A stretch of 64,000 bases of DNA. It comes from Lewinellaceae bacterium SD302 (GTDB taxonomy: Bacteria > Bacteroidota > Bacteroidia > Chitinophagales > Saprospiraceae). Under the pieces are notes generated by a model, which saw only the letters and a list, made by a program, of their open reading frames with translations, was not told the origin of the DNA and did not search any database. Position numbers and translations under genes: made by a program. This document shows positions 1 through 8,431 of the stretch, one piece after another (the stretch's first letter is position 1; the number at the start of each line of letters is the position of its first letter). Location: positions 1-64,000 of the forward strand of contig PDLQ01000024.1 in NCBI GenBank assembly GCA_002591745.1. The letters are read 5' to 3'.

Positions 1-2
1 TT

Positions 3-89
3 TCAACATCGACTTCAGAACACGAAGTTGATTATTTAAAAGCCAAAGTTCAGCACTTGCAGTATTTGCTGAGGAGAGCGGCGGCATGA
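3..89 (+). CDS. C-terminal tail of an unidentified protein, cut by the window edge
   Basis: An open frame enters from the left edge and ends at TGA 87-89, giving 28 residues with a heptad-like, positively charged tail (EVDYLKAKVQHLQYLLRR). An ATG at 86 overlaps the stop as ATGA, but the frame it opens ends after 12 codons at 122-124. The arrangement could be a two-gene junction whose second gene is truncated, perhaps a mobile-element remnant. The protein is not recognised and the tail is too short to assign. Confidence 0.3.
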   Translation, partial: STSTSEHEVDYLKAKVQHLQYLLRRAAA

Positions 90-194
90 AACAATCAATC
101 ACCGCTAAAGTCAAGCTAATTTGACTAGTAAACCCACGGACCGCAGGGAGGATCAGCGAAGCTGGCGATCACCACATTTAAAATAGCCACGCTT

Positions 195-590
195 ATGAAA
201 ATTGACAAAACCAGGAACATCGATCAACTCTACGATGAACTCCCCGAACCGGAACGGACGACGGCCAGCATTCTGCGGGAACTCGTCTTCGAAACCATTG
301 AGGTCAAAAAAGAAAAACTCTCCTGGGGAGCCCCCTTTTATTACGGCTACTCCCCTATCTGCCACATCTGGCCGGGTAGTATTCCCTGGGGCGGCCTCAA
401 AGAAGGTGTGGCCCTGGGTTTCTGGCGCGGCAAGGAATTCGCGGACACTGCTTACTTCGATCATGACGGATTGAAGCAACTCTCGCGCAAGGTCTACCTT
501 ACACCGAAAGACATAGATATAACCGTTGTGCAGTCCTTACTATTGGAAGGCGAACGACTAGACCGAGCGCATTATCTGCGGAAAAAGTAG
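195..590 (+). CDS. DUF1801 (YdhG-like) protein
   Basis: 131-residue soluble protein of the DUF1801 / YdhG-like family, whose biochemical role is unknown. The central block LSWGAPFYYGYSPICHIWP followed by GVALGFWRG matches the hydrophobic core typical of the family, and the length is normal for it. No signal peptide or membrane segment is visible. It stands alone, with the convergent trkA gene downstream. No promoter of the TAnnTTTG type is seen directly upstream. Family assignment is fairly sure; function is not known. Confidence 0.75.
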   Translation: MKIDKTRNIDQLYDELPEPERTTASILRELVFETIEVKKEKLSWGAPFYYGYSPICHIWPGSIPWGGLKEGVALGFWRGKEFADTAYFDHDGLKQLSRKVYLTPKDIDITVVQSLLLEGERLDRAHYLRKK

Positions 591-678
591 CACTACTAAT
601 GTGTTCGACAACGCATCAGAAAAATTTAAGCGCATCGTATTGTACATGTGTAAACCTGGTCCTGCTTGCCACTTATAC

Positions 679-2019
679 CTAGCGAAACAATGTCTCCAGC
701 CGTGGAATCGCCTCCGGCAATGCAAAAACGATCACCTTGTCATTAAGCTCCATCTGAAAACTTCCGTCGGGGATCATACTTTGCTCGCCCCTGATGACGC
801 CCCCCACCAGGGCCGTATCCGGAAAATGCAAGTCCTTGAGCGGCTTGCGCGTTAATTGATTGTTCTTGGTGATGGCGTATTCGATTACCTCGGCCTCTAC
901 TCCGTGTAAGCTGGTAATGGCCTCTACCCTGCCCTTGCGCACGAAACGGAAAATATTATTGGCCGCAATCAGCTTCTTATTGATTAGCGTATCCACCCCG
1001 ATGTTCTGGCTGATGTGGACGTATTCCTTATTTTCTACCTGAGCGATAGTCTTGAATACGCCGTGGTTTTCCGCAGTCAGGCAAGAAATTATATTGGTTT
1101 CGCTATTTTCGGTCAGGGCAATAAAAGCATCCATATTGTTCAGCCCCTCTTCCTCCAGAAGATCGAAATTGGTATAATCGCCGTGAATGACCAAAGTGTT
1201 CTGCAGCTTCGCGGAGAGTTTCTTGCAGCGATTTTTATTCTTTTCCACTAACGTCAGGCGGTATTTGTCTTGCAGGCGCCTGGCGGTGGCCATGGCCAGA
1301 TCGCTGCCCCCCAGGATCATAATCCGCTTTACGTCGATCTTCTGAGCGCCGATGATCTCCTCCAGGTCCTTGGTACGATCCGGCCGGGTGATGAAGTAAA
1401 CGTGGTCGTGACGACGGATCACTGTATCTCCGCGTGGGATGATCGTCTTGTGACCCCGCAGGATACAGATCGGACGAAGGTCTACTTCCGATTCAAATTT
1501 ATCGATATCCATTAACCGAATATTCTCCAGCGGAGTATTGTTTTCAATGGTTACGCCTACTAGTGACAGCTTGCCTTCCTCAAATTCAAAGACGTCAGTA
1601 AAGGAACACTGCTTAATCAGTCGCTCAATTTCGTTGGCAGCCAGTTGTCGGGGGCTGATGAGGTGGTCGATCCCCAGGGAACAGATCGTTCCGTTGTTCT
1701 CTTCACAGTAATAATCTTCGCTATTCACCCGGGCGATTACCTTCTGAGCACCCAGCTTTTTGGCCAGGATGGCCGTCATCAGGTTGGTTTTTTCGCTGGT
1801 GGTCACAGCAAGGACCAAATCCGACTCTCCTACCCTGGCCTTGTGTAATATACCGATGCTGGCGGCGTCACCCTGCATGGTTAGTACGTCCAGATGGCTA
1901 CCGGCGTATTCCAGCACTTCCTGATCGTTGTCGATCAGTGTAATGTCTTGGTTTTCGGTGGCCAGCAACTCGGCCAGGTGAAAACCAACGTCGCCGGCTC
2001 CGGCAATGATGATGCGCAT
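679..2019 (-). CDS. trkA: Trk potassium uptake regulatory subunit TrkA
   Basis: 446-residue cytoplasmic NAD(H)-binding gating subunit of a Trk/Ktr-type potassium channel. It has the classic duplicated layout: an RCK-N Rossmann fold at about residues 1-120 (IAGAGDVGFHLAELL, with the acidic end LIDND), a TrkA-C domain at about 140-220, a second RCK-N at about 231-350 (MILGGSDLAMATA, which lacks a clean GxGxxG), and a second TrkA-C at about 365-446. The membrane partner (TrkH/G) is not beside it. A -7 box TATCTTCG (2046 to 2039) lies 19 bases before the ATG. The leader next to the ATG shares 14 bases with that of the ATPase gene near 51.5 kb. Confidence 0.93.
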   Translation of the reverse strand: MRIIIAGAGDVGFHLAELLATENQDITLIDNDQEVLEYAGSHLDVLTMQGDAASIGILHKARVGESDLVLAVTTSEKTNLMTAILAKKLGAQKVIARVNSEDYYCEENNGTICSLGIDHLISPRQLAANEIERLIKQCSFTDVFEFEEGKLSLVGVTIENNTPLENIRLMDIDKFESEVDLRPICILRGHKTIIPRGDTVIRRHDHVYFITRPDRTKDLEEIIGAQKIDVKRIMILGGSDLAMATARRLQDKYRLTLVEKNKNRCKKLSAKLQNTLVIHGDYTNFDLLEEEGLNNMDAFIALTENSETNIISCLTAENHGVFKTIAQVENKEYVHISQNIGVDTLINKKLIAANNIFRFVRKGRVEAITSLHGVEAEVIEYAITKNNQLTRKPLKDLHFPDTALVGGVIRGEQSMIPDGSFQMELNDKVIVFALPEAIPRLETLFR

Positions 2020-2038
2020 AATTCGGTGAATTTCGCCG

Positions 2039-2071
2039 CGAAGATAAGGCGCGGACGGATTGTAAAAACAA
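2039..2071 (-). promoter_or_regulatory. trkA promoter
   Basis: On the minus strand TATCTTCG occupies 2046 to 2039, and a TTG (2071 to 2069) lies 22 bases upstream. This fits the Bacteroidota -33/-7 promoter layout. The ATG at 2019 is 19 bases further on. Confidence 0.5.
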
Positions 2072-2220
2072 CCAGTTGCCTGCTTTGGTTCTGCGAGCTG
2101 GTTTTGAGCAGCAACTCCGGGGCTGAGGGGCGATCATCGCCAATCAAGACAGTCATATTTAACTCTCCGGCGGAAACGGACCACCAGGCCAGGTTCGTCC
2201 GCCAAGTCAATCTTCAGGCC

Positions 2221-2235
2221 TTGCTACTTTGTCAG
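2221..2235 (+). repeat. Dispersed 15-base repeat, copy a
   Basis: TTGCTACTTTGTCAG, one base different from the main form TTGCTACTTTGTTAG. It sits 57 bases before the phosphatase ATG and in the same direction. The rest of 2047-2292 holds no supported gene. Confidence 0.8.
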
Positions 2236-2292
2236 CCCCCCAACCACAACATCCACTATCTATCGGCGTTGAAACCAGTAACCCTATGATTT

Positions 2293-2772
2293 ATGGCACC
2301 CACTACTCCTTATAAAGTTCTCGCCGTTTGCCTCGGCAACATTTGCCGCAGCCCACTGGCCGAAGGCTTGATCCAACGCAAAGCCGACGAGGCGGGCCTC
2401 AACTGGCAAGTCGCCTCAGCGGGGACCGGTAACTGGCACGTGGGTAATCCACCCGACCCCCGCAGCCGTGCCGTCGCCAAAGAGAATGGATTGGACATCA
2501 GCCATCAACGCGCACAAACCGTTACTTCCACCCTTTTGGAAGAATACGACCTGATTCTGGCTATGGACCGCCAGAATCTGACCGACTTGAAGTCCCGGGC
2601 CACTGAACAACAAGCCCGGAAGATCAAGCTTCTTCTGGACTATACTGAGCTGAGTAAGACCCACGGCCCGGACGTTTTCGACCCCTACTGGGACGATAGC
2701 GGATTTGAAGGGGTTTATCGGTTACTGGAGGAAGCAGCGGTTAAAGTCGTTGAAATAGGAAACAAGAAATAG
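2293..2772 (+). CDS. Low-molecular-weight protein tyrosine phosphatase
   Basis: 159 residues, normal for the LMW-PTP family (arsenate reductase-like fold), which hydrolyses phosphotyrosine or related phosphoesters in the cytoplasm. The catalytic P-loop CLGNICRS starts at Cys13, with Arg19 as the phosphate-binding residue. The acid motif FDPYW near the C-terminus supplies the catalytic aspartate. No tyrosine kinase or polysaccharide export genes are adjacent, so the substrate is open. The stop codon lies inside the left terminal repeat of a MITE-like element, so the extreme C-terminus may have been reshaped by the insertion. Confidence 0.92.
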   Translation: MAPTTPYKVLAVCLGNICRSPLAEGLIQRKADEAGLNWQVASAGTGNWHVGNPPDPRSRAVAKENGLDISHQRAQTVTSTLLEEYDLILAMDRQNLTDLKSRATEQQARKIKLLLDYTELSKTHGPDVFDPYWDDSGFEGVYRLLEEAAVKVVEIGNKK

Positions 2773-2938
2773 GAGCACCTTTCGTCGCTGCGCTCCCGCG
2801 GCTTTTGGAAACAGGAGCCGGGTATTTTGTGTGCTTGGATGGATGCGCTACGCTCTTTTATCTCTGAATCTCGGTGACCGACCGTCACTCAGGCCCCTAT
2901 TTCCAAAAGCGCCGCGCTCCTATCTCCTAATTTCCAAA
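2763..2938. repeat. MITE-like element, copy 1
   Basis: Non-coding element of about 175 bases. The left end AGAAATAGGAGC and the right end GCTCCTATCTCCTAATTTCC are inverted repeats, with an inner inverted pair (gcttttgga / tccaaaagc). Two related copies are at 14871-15073 and 36682-36871. It occupies most of the gap between the phosphatase and the HD hydrolase genes. Confidence 0.6.
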
Positions 2939-2986
2939 AAGTAACCTTTACCTTCCTCCAAACGTTTCCACACCAAACCGCGCCAC

Positions 2987-4219
2987 GTGAAAACCCACAA
3001 GATTCTCAACGACCCCGTTTACGGATTCGTCAAACTGCCCTACGGCATCCTGTTCGATTTAGTGGAGCACCCCTGGTTTCAGCGGTTGCGACGGATCAAA
3101 CAGGTGAGTCTGACGCACTACGTTTACCCTGGCGCGCTCCATACTCGTTTTCACCACGCACTGGGGGCGTTGCACCTCATGCAAATGGCCCTTGAAACGC
3201 TGCGCGGTAAGGGTGTCGAGATCACCGACGAAGAATGTGAGGCCGCCCAGATCGCTATCCTATTGCACGACATCGGCCACGGTCCCTTCAGCCACACCCT
3301 TGAGCATACTTTGATGGAAGTGCATCACGAGGAGGTTAGTCTGTGGTTCATGGAGCAACTCAACGAGCAATTCGCCGGTAAGTTGAACATGGCCATCCGC
3401 ATTTTTAAAAAGGAATACCCCAAGGCTTTCCTGGGGCAACTCGTGAGTGGCCAGCTGGATATGGACCGGATGGATTACCTGATGCGTGACAGCTACTTCA
3501 CCGGTGTCAGCGAGGGGGTCATCGGCTATGATCGCATCATCAAAATGCTCAACGTCGTCGACGGGCAACTGGTGGTAGAAGAAAAAGGCATTTACTCCGT
3601 GGAGCGCTTCCTGACCAGCCGCCGCATCATGTACTGGCAGGTCTACCTCCACAAAACGGTGCTGGCCGCCGAACAAATGCTCATCAAAGTGTTGGAGCGC
3701 GCCCGCCAGCTCTGCCAGGAGGGCCGCGAAGTAGAGGCTCCCGTCAGCCTCGATTATTTTCTGCGCCACCGCGTCACCTCCGACGATTTCAAAAGCAACG
3801 CCGCCGAACAACTCCGCCGTTTCGCCCGCCTAGATGATATGGACATCGCCTCGGCCATCAAGCACTGGCAACTCAATCCGGACCCCATTCTGTCTTACCT
3901 CAGTTGGGGATTGGCCAACCGTAAACTATTTCGGCTGGAATTTAGCGGCGAGCCGTTTAGCATGGCTAACAAAGTAGCCGTGCGGGAAGCTCTGAAACAA
4001 AATAAAACGCTACCGAAAGGAGCCGACCAGCACTTTCTTCTGGAGGGCAAGGAAAGCAATAGCGCCTATACCCTAAGCAGTAAGGAAATTTTGGTACTGA
4101 CCAAGAAAGGGGAAGTCGTACCGATGTCACAGATCAGTGATTTCGGTATTGAACCAAAGACCTTTACCAAGTATTTCCTGTGCTACCCCAAAAACCACCA
4201 CCATGAACTTACCCATTGA
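2987..4219 (+). CDS. HD-domain phosphohydrolase (dNTPase/SAMHD1-like)
   Basis: 410-residue cytoplasmic metal-dependent phosphohydrolase related to dGTPase/SAMHD1 proteins. The N-terminus carries the family signature DPVYGFVKLP and the motif HTRFHHALGALHLM. The paired metal ligands are in LLHDIGHGPFSHTLEH (about residues 92-108), and a later aspartate in LDMDRMDYLMRDS completes the site. The first supported start is GTG at 2987. It overlaps the next gene by 17 bases, suggesting co-translation. The exact substrate (dNTP or another nucleotide) cannot be read from the sequence. Confidence 0.88.
   Translation: MKTHKILNDPVYGFVKLPYGILFDLVEHPWFQRLRRIKQVSLTHYVYPGALHTRFHHALGALHLMQMALETLRGKGVEITDEECEAAQIAILLHDIGHGPFSHTLEHTLMEVHHEEVSLWFMEQLNEQFAGKLNMAIRIFKKEYPKAFLGQLVSGQLDMDRMDYLMRDSYFTGVSEGVIGYDRIIKMLNVVDGQLVVEEKGIYSVERFLTSRRIMYWQVYLHKTVLAAEQMLIKVLERARQLCQEGREVEAPVSLDYFLRHRVTSDDFKSNAAEQLRRFARLDDMDIASAIKHWQLNPDPILSYLSWGLANRKLFRLEFSGEPFSMANKVAVREALKQNKTLPKGADQHFLLEGKESNSAYTLSSKEILVLTKKGEVVPMSQISDFGIEPKTFTKYFLCYPKNHHHELTH
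3966..3978 (-). repeat. Dispersed repeat, partial copy inside the HD gene
   Basis: CTAACAAAGTAGC, 13 of the 15 bases, antisense to the gene and reading ANKVA in the protein. It may be chance or a decayed copy. Confidence 0.4.
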
Positions 4220-4706
4220 ATTCACGACTACTTTAAAACCGGATAAACTGACGATCTTTTACCGTAAAGCCCGAATGAAACAGACTTTGGTGTTGATGGC
4301 CACCATTATTCCAGTGACCCTGCTTGCTCTATACTTGTTCAACAGCCAGGAGGGTAGTGACTTTCCCTGGCAAGCTTATCTCCTTCCGGTAATCATGATT
4401 GCGGTACTCTGGCTGGCCATGAGCTATTTCATCACCGGTTTTCTGGTCAAAAAACAATTTGAGGCCAATCCTTCACTCGGCTCCGTGCGTGCTTACGTCC
4501 TGAACCTGGATACCATCAGCCACTTCAGTGAACTGGACAACGGGGAATTTAGCTGGAAGCTGGTTGCTGCCACCACGGTTTCCGACCAGCTAATCTCTAT
4601 TACTATGAAAAACGGCTCTGCCCACCTTATCGATCCGGCCGACCTGGATACAGGTCAATTGAGAGATGCGAAAGCACTTTTGGTAGAGAAGGGCTTGTTG
4701 AAATAA
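4203..4706 (+). CDS. Membrane protein, YcxB-like layout
   Basis: 167 residues from the ATG at 4203, chosen because the longer frame to 4137 would overlap the HD gene far more. A short cytoplasmic N-terminus is followed by two transmembrane helices (about residues 26-45 and 57-78) and a soluble C-terminal domain of about 85 residues. This resembles the YcxB-like proteins (two helices plus a PH-like domain), but the match is by layout only. It overlaps the HD hydrolase by 17 bases and is probably translationally coupled to it. Function unknown. Confidence 0.6.
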   Translation: MNLPIEFTTTLKPDKLTIFYRKARMKQTLVLMATIIPVTLLALYLFNSQEGSDFPWQAYLLPVIMIAVLWLAMSYFITGFLVKKQFEANPSLGSVRAYVLNLDTISHFSELDNGEFSWKLVAATTVSDQLISITMKNGSAHLIDPADLDTGQLRDAKALLVEKGLLK

Positions 4707-4720
4707 ATTACCAGGAACAC

Positions 4721-4735
4721 TGCTACTTTGCTAGC
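4721..4735 (+). repeat. Dispersed 15-base repeat, copy with two changes
   Basis: CTGCTACTTTGCTAG followed by CCAAAA. It differs from the main form at two positions and retains the YCAAAA extension. It lies between the membrane protein gene and the secA promoter. Confidence 0.6.
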
Positions 4736-4814
4736 CAAAACCTTAGATCACCCGACAAAATGTCACGATCTGCTCCTTGGCACTATCCTTGACGAAAAGG
4801 AAGCTATAGAGTCG

Positions 4815-4822
4815 TATCTTTG
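4815..4822 (+). promoter_or_regulatory. secA promoter -7 box
   Basis: TATCTTTG matches the Bacteroidota -7 consensus TAnnTTTG. A TTG at 4789-4791 gives a spacer of 23 bases, at the long end of the range. The predicted transcript would have a leader of about 100 bases. Confidence 0.6.
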
Positions 4823-4837
4823 CGTCCCTGTACAGTT

Positions 4838-4876
4838 CACTGATAATTTGCGTGGTCCTAAGCCAGATTATCAGTG
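4838..4876 (+). promoter_or_regulatory. Stem-loop in the secA leader
   Basis: CACTGATAAT (4838-4847) and ATTATCAGTG (4867-4876) form a perfect 10-base-pair stem with a 19-base loop. It lies just inside the predicted transcript and 54 bases before the secA ATG. No poly-T tract follows, so it is not an ordinary terminator. Confidence 0.55.
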
Positions 4877-4930
4877 AAGATTCAATAAAAATCGCCGCTC
4901 CTCAAGAGTGCCACCATAATATATCTAAGT

Positions 4931-7900
4931 ATGTTTTCCGCCCTCAAAAAATTATTTGGCTCCAAGCAAGACCGAGATTTGGAGAAGTATGAACCCGTGG
5001 TTGATAAGATTAATGAGGTTTACGCGACTCTTTCTGGCCTGAGCCACGATGAACTGAGGAATAAGACCATTGAATTTCGGGAGCGGATCGCCGAGTATTT
5101 ATCCGACATCGACGCGGAGCGGGAAAATTTAAAAGCCGCCGCCGAAGCAGAAGAAGATCTGAATGAGAAGGAAATCATCTTTCAGGACCTGGATAAGCTA
5201 AAATTAGAACGCAACGAAGCACTGGAGGTGATTTTGAATGAATTGCTACCCGAAGCTTTTGCCGTTATGAAAGAAACGGCCCGCCGCTTTACTGAAAATG
5301 AGACCATTAGTGTAACGGCTACCCAACAGGACCGTGATCTGGCTGCTCATACCCGTAAAAACTACGTGACAATTGAAGGCGACCAGGCTGTCTACCGAAA
5401 CAGCTGGACGGCTGCCGGGGGTGAGATTACCTGGGCGATGGTCCACTACGATGTACAGCTGATCGGTGGTATGGTATTGCACGACGGTAAGATTGCCGAG
5501 ATGATGACCGGTGAGGGTAAGACCTTGGTGGCTACCCTTCCCGCCTACCTTAACGGACTGAGCGGACAAGGTGTACACGTCATTACCGTGAACGACTATC
5601 TGGCCCGACGGGACTGTGAATGGATCGGCCCGGTCATGGAATTCCTGCACCTGACCATCGACTGTCTGGACCACTATAAGCCTAATAGCCCGGAACGCCG
5701 CGCTGCGTATAAGTGTGATATTACCTACGGCACCAACAATGAATTCGGCTTTGATTACCTACGCGATAATATGGTGGGTAGTATCGATGATAAAGTGCAA
5801 GTACAACACCACTACGCGATGATCGACGAGGTGGACTCCGTACTGATTGACGAGGCCCGGACGCCCCTGATTATTTCCGGCCCGGTACCGAAGGGCTCCG
5901 AACTTCAGGAGTACGAAGAACTGAAGCATCCGATTGAGCAACTGCTGGAAGCCCAGCGTAAAGCGGCTAATAAGTTCCTGACCGAAGCCAAGAAACTCTG
6001 GAAAGAAGGTTACATTGGAGTAGAGGATGGCGAAGCCGGTTTTGCTTTGCTGCGCTCCTTCCGCGCCCTGCCCAAGAACCGCGCCCTGATCAAGTTTCTT
6101 TCCGAAGAAGGCGTTCGCGCCCTGCTGACCAAGACGGAGAATACCTTCATGGAACAGAACAATAAGCGGATGGACGAGATCGACGAAGAACTCTACTTCG
6201 TGATCGACGAAAAGAACCGTACCGTTGATCTGACCGAAAAAGGCAACGAGTTCCTGGCCAAATACAACTCCGACCCCAAGTTCTTCATCATGCGCGATGT
6301 GGCCACGGCCATGGCCGAAATCGACCTGCGTACCGAACTGAGCAAGGAAGAAAAGCAACTGGAAAAGAACAGGATCGCCCAGGACTTCGCAGTAAAATCA
6401 CGTCGCCTCCACGCTATCCACCAGCTGGTAAAGGCCTATACGCTCTTCGAAAAAGAAGAAGAGTATGTTGTTATGGACGGGCAGGTAAAAATTGTGGACG
6501 AGCAGACCGGCCGGATGATGGACGGCCGCCGCTACAGTGATGGTCTTCACCAGGCCCTGGAAGCCAAAGAGAACGTGAAGGTGGGTGACATTACCCAGAC
6601 CTACGCCACGATCACCCTTCAGAATTACTTCCGGATGTACCACAAATTAAGTGGCATGACCGGTACGGCCGAAACCGAGGCCGGTGAATTTTGGGAGATC
6701 TACAAATTGGATGTGGTGGTGATTCCTACCAATCGCCCTATCCAACGTGATGATAAGAACGACCGGGTCTACAAAACAGAACGGGAGAAAGTAAATGCCG
6801 TAATTGAGGAGGTCGTCCGACTGAGTAAGGCCGGCCGCCCTATCCTGGTGGGTACGACTACCGTAGAAATCAGTGAGCGCCTTAGCCGGATGCTGCGGAT
6901 GGCGGGAATCGACCACAACGTGCTGAACGCCAAACAACACCAGCGGGAGGCCGAGATCGTTGCCGAAGCAGGTAAGCCAGGCAAGGTGACCATTGCCACC
7001 AACATGGCCGGCCGGGGTACCGACATCAAGCTCAGCCCGGAGGTATTGGAGGCTGGCGGTCTTGCCATCATCGGTACGGAACGGCACGATAGTCGGCGAG
7101 TCGACCGTCAGTTACGTGGTCGGGCCGGACGACAGGGGGACCCTGGTTCCAGCCAGTTCTACGTATCTCTGGAAGATAAGCTGATGCGCTACTTCAACAG
7201 CGAACGAACCATTAAGTGGATGGACCGCGCCGGACTGAAGGAAGGCGACGTGATCGAAGCCAGTATCGTGACGAAGAGTATCGAGAACGCTCAGAAAAAG
7301 GTGGAAGAAAACAACTTCGGCACCCGGAAACGCCTGTTGGAGTATGATGATGTCATGAACATCCAGCGGGAGGCCATCTATACCAAACGCAACAACGCCC
7401 TGAGTGGCGAGCGAATGAATGTAGACCTCAAGAACATGTTTGAGGGCCTGATCGAAAGCCTGGCTTTCGAAACCAAGCAGAATGGCGACTACGATACTTT
7501 CCGCCGCGCCAACGTACAGGTATTAGGTTTCGAGCCGGAGATTGACGAAGCCGAATTCGGCAGCAACGACGTCAACACTCTCGGCGCCAAGATCCTGGAG
7601 CAATTCCAGGCTTTCTATAATGACAAAATGGGTAAGCTTTCCGCTGTGTTGATGGAGCAAATTCGTCGGGTACACGAAGAACAGCCGGGGCGTTATCGCA
7701 GAATCCTGTTACCGTTCAGCGATGGGTCCAGTAACCCGATGGCGATTACGGCTGACATCAACCGGGCCATCGAATCCGACGGAGCGACCATCAAGTCTGA
7801 CATCGAACAAGCCGTGGTACTAGCTACCATCGACGAGCGCTGGAAAGAGCACTTGCGCGAAATGGATGATCTGAAGACCTCGACTTACGCCGCCAGTTTC

Positions 7901-8251
7901 GAGCAAAAAGACCCGCTGGTGATTTATAAGATGGAAGCTTATAAGCTCTTCGAGCAGTTGATCATGAGTGTCAATGAAGCTACCACCGGTTACCTCGCCA
8001 AAGGCAACCTCGCCTTTCCCGAACGGAAGGAAGAACCCGTAATTCGTCAGGCTCCGAGCAAAGCAGCTAAGTCACCAAAATTAAGCACTAACCGGGCTGA
8101 GGCTACTCAGCAGGCGGCTCGGGCCGCCGGTCAGCGTGCCGGGCAGCGGCAGAAGGTGGAAACTTTTGTTCGCCAGGATAAAAAGATCGGGCGCAACGAT
8201 CCTTGCCCTTGTGGTTCCGGTAAAAAATACAAGCAGTGCCACGGTAAGTAA
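4931..8251 (+). CDS. secA: Preprotein translocase ATPase SecA
   Basis: 1106-residue motor ATPase that pushes unfolded preproteins through SecYEG. Walker A is MMTGEGKT (about residues 191-198), and the DEAD-like Walker B region reads MIDEVDSVLIDEAR (about 297-310). The nucleotide-binding half later carries TNMAGRGTDI and QLRGRAGRQGDPG. The C-terminal tail ends in the zinc site DPCPCGSGKKYKQCHGK, which in other bacteria binds SecB and phospholipid. It is about 200 residues longer than E. coli SecA, with extra charged sequence at about residues 320-450, as is usual in Bacteroidota. A terminator follows. Confidence 0.98.
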   Translation: MFSALKKLFGSKQDRDLEKYEPVVDKINEVYATLSGLSHDELRNKTIEFRERIAEYLSDIDAERENLKAAAEAEEDLNEKEIIFQDLDKLKLERNEALEVILNELLPEAFAVMKETARRFTENETISVTATQQDRDLAAHTRKNYVTIEGDQAVYRNSWTAAGGEITWAMVHYDVQLIGGMVLHDGKIAEMMTGEGKTLVATLPAYLNGLSGQGVHVITVNDYLARRDCEWIGPVMEFLHLTIDCLDHYKPNSPERRAAYKCDITYGTNNEFGFDYLRDNMVGSIDDKVQVQHHYAMIDEVDSVLIDEARTPLIISGPVPKGSELQEYEELKHPIEQLLEAQRKAANKFLTEAKKLWKEGYIGVEDGEAGFALLRSFRALPKNRALIKFLSEEGVRALLTKTENTFMEQNNKRMDEIDEELYFVIDEKNRTVDLTEKGNEFLAKYNSDPKFFIMRDVATAMAEIDLRTELSKEEKQLEKNRIAQDFAVKSRRLHAIHQLVKAYTLFEKEEEYVVMDGQVKIVDEQTGRMMDGRRYSDGLHQALEAKENVKVGDITQTYATITLQNYFRMYHKLSGMTGTAETEAGEFWEIYKLDVVVIPTNRPIQRDDKNDRVYKTEREKVNAVIEEVVRLSKAGRPILVGTTTVEISERLSRMLRMAGIDHNVLNAKQHQREAEIVAEAGKPGKVTIATNMAGRGTDIKLSPEVLEAGGLAIIGTERHDSRRVDRQLRGRAGRQGDPGSSQFYVSLEDKLMRYFNSERTIKWMDRAGLKEGDVIEASIVTKSIENAQKKVEENNFGTRKRLLEYDDVMNIQREAIYTKRNNALSGERMNVDLKNMFEGLIESLAFETKQNGDYDTFRRANVQVLGFEPEIDEAEFGSNDVNTLGAKILEQFQAFYNDKMGKLSAVLMEQIRRVHEEQPGRYRRILLPFSDGSSNPMAITADINRAIESDGATIKSDIEQAVVLATIDERWKEHLREMDDLKTSTYAASFEQKDPLVIYKMEAYKLFEQLIMSVNEATTGYLAKGNLAFPERKEEPVIRQAPSKAAKSPKLSTNRAEATQQAARAAGQRAGQRQKVETFVRQDKKIGRNDPCPCGSGKKYKQCHGK

Positions 8252-8280
8252 TCCCGACAAGAGACAGGAAAACTTTACCA

Positions 8281-8317
8281 AAGAAGCAGCGAATCAACTT
8301 CGTTGCTTCTTTTTTTT
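8281..8317 (+). terminator. Intrinsic terminator after secA
   Basis: AAGAAGCAGCGAA and TTCGTTGCTTCTT pair (12 of 13) around a 5-base loop and run into a T tract up to 8317. It lies 30 bases after the secA stop. Confidence 0.85.
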
Positions 8318-8431
8318 GGCTCGTGGTGGTATCTTGCATCCGTCCCGGGCTAAACCTCAGTCATGCACACTCCGGCCCGAGGAATACAATCACGTGATTT
8401 TTTAATGAGACGGAGTTTGTGCTCTTTGTAG

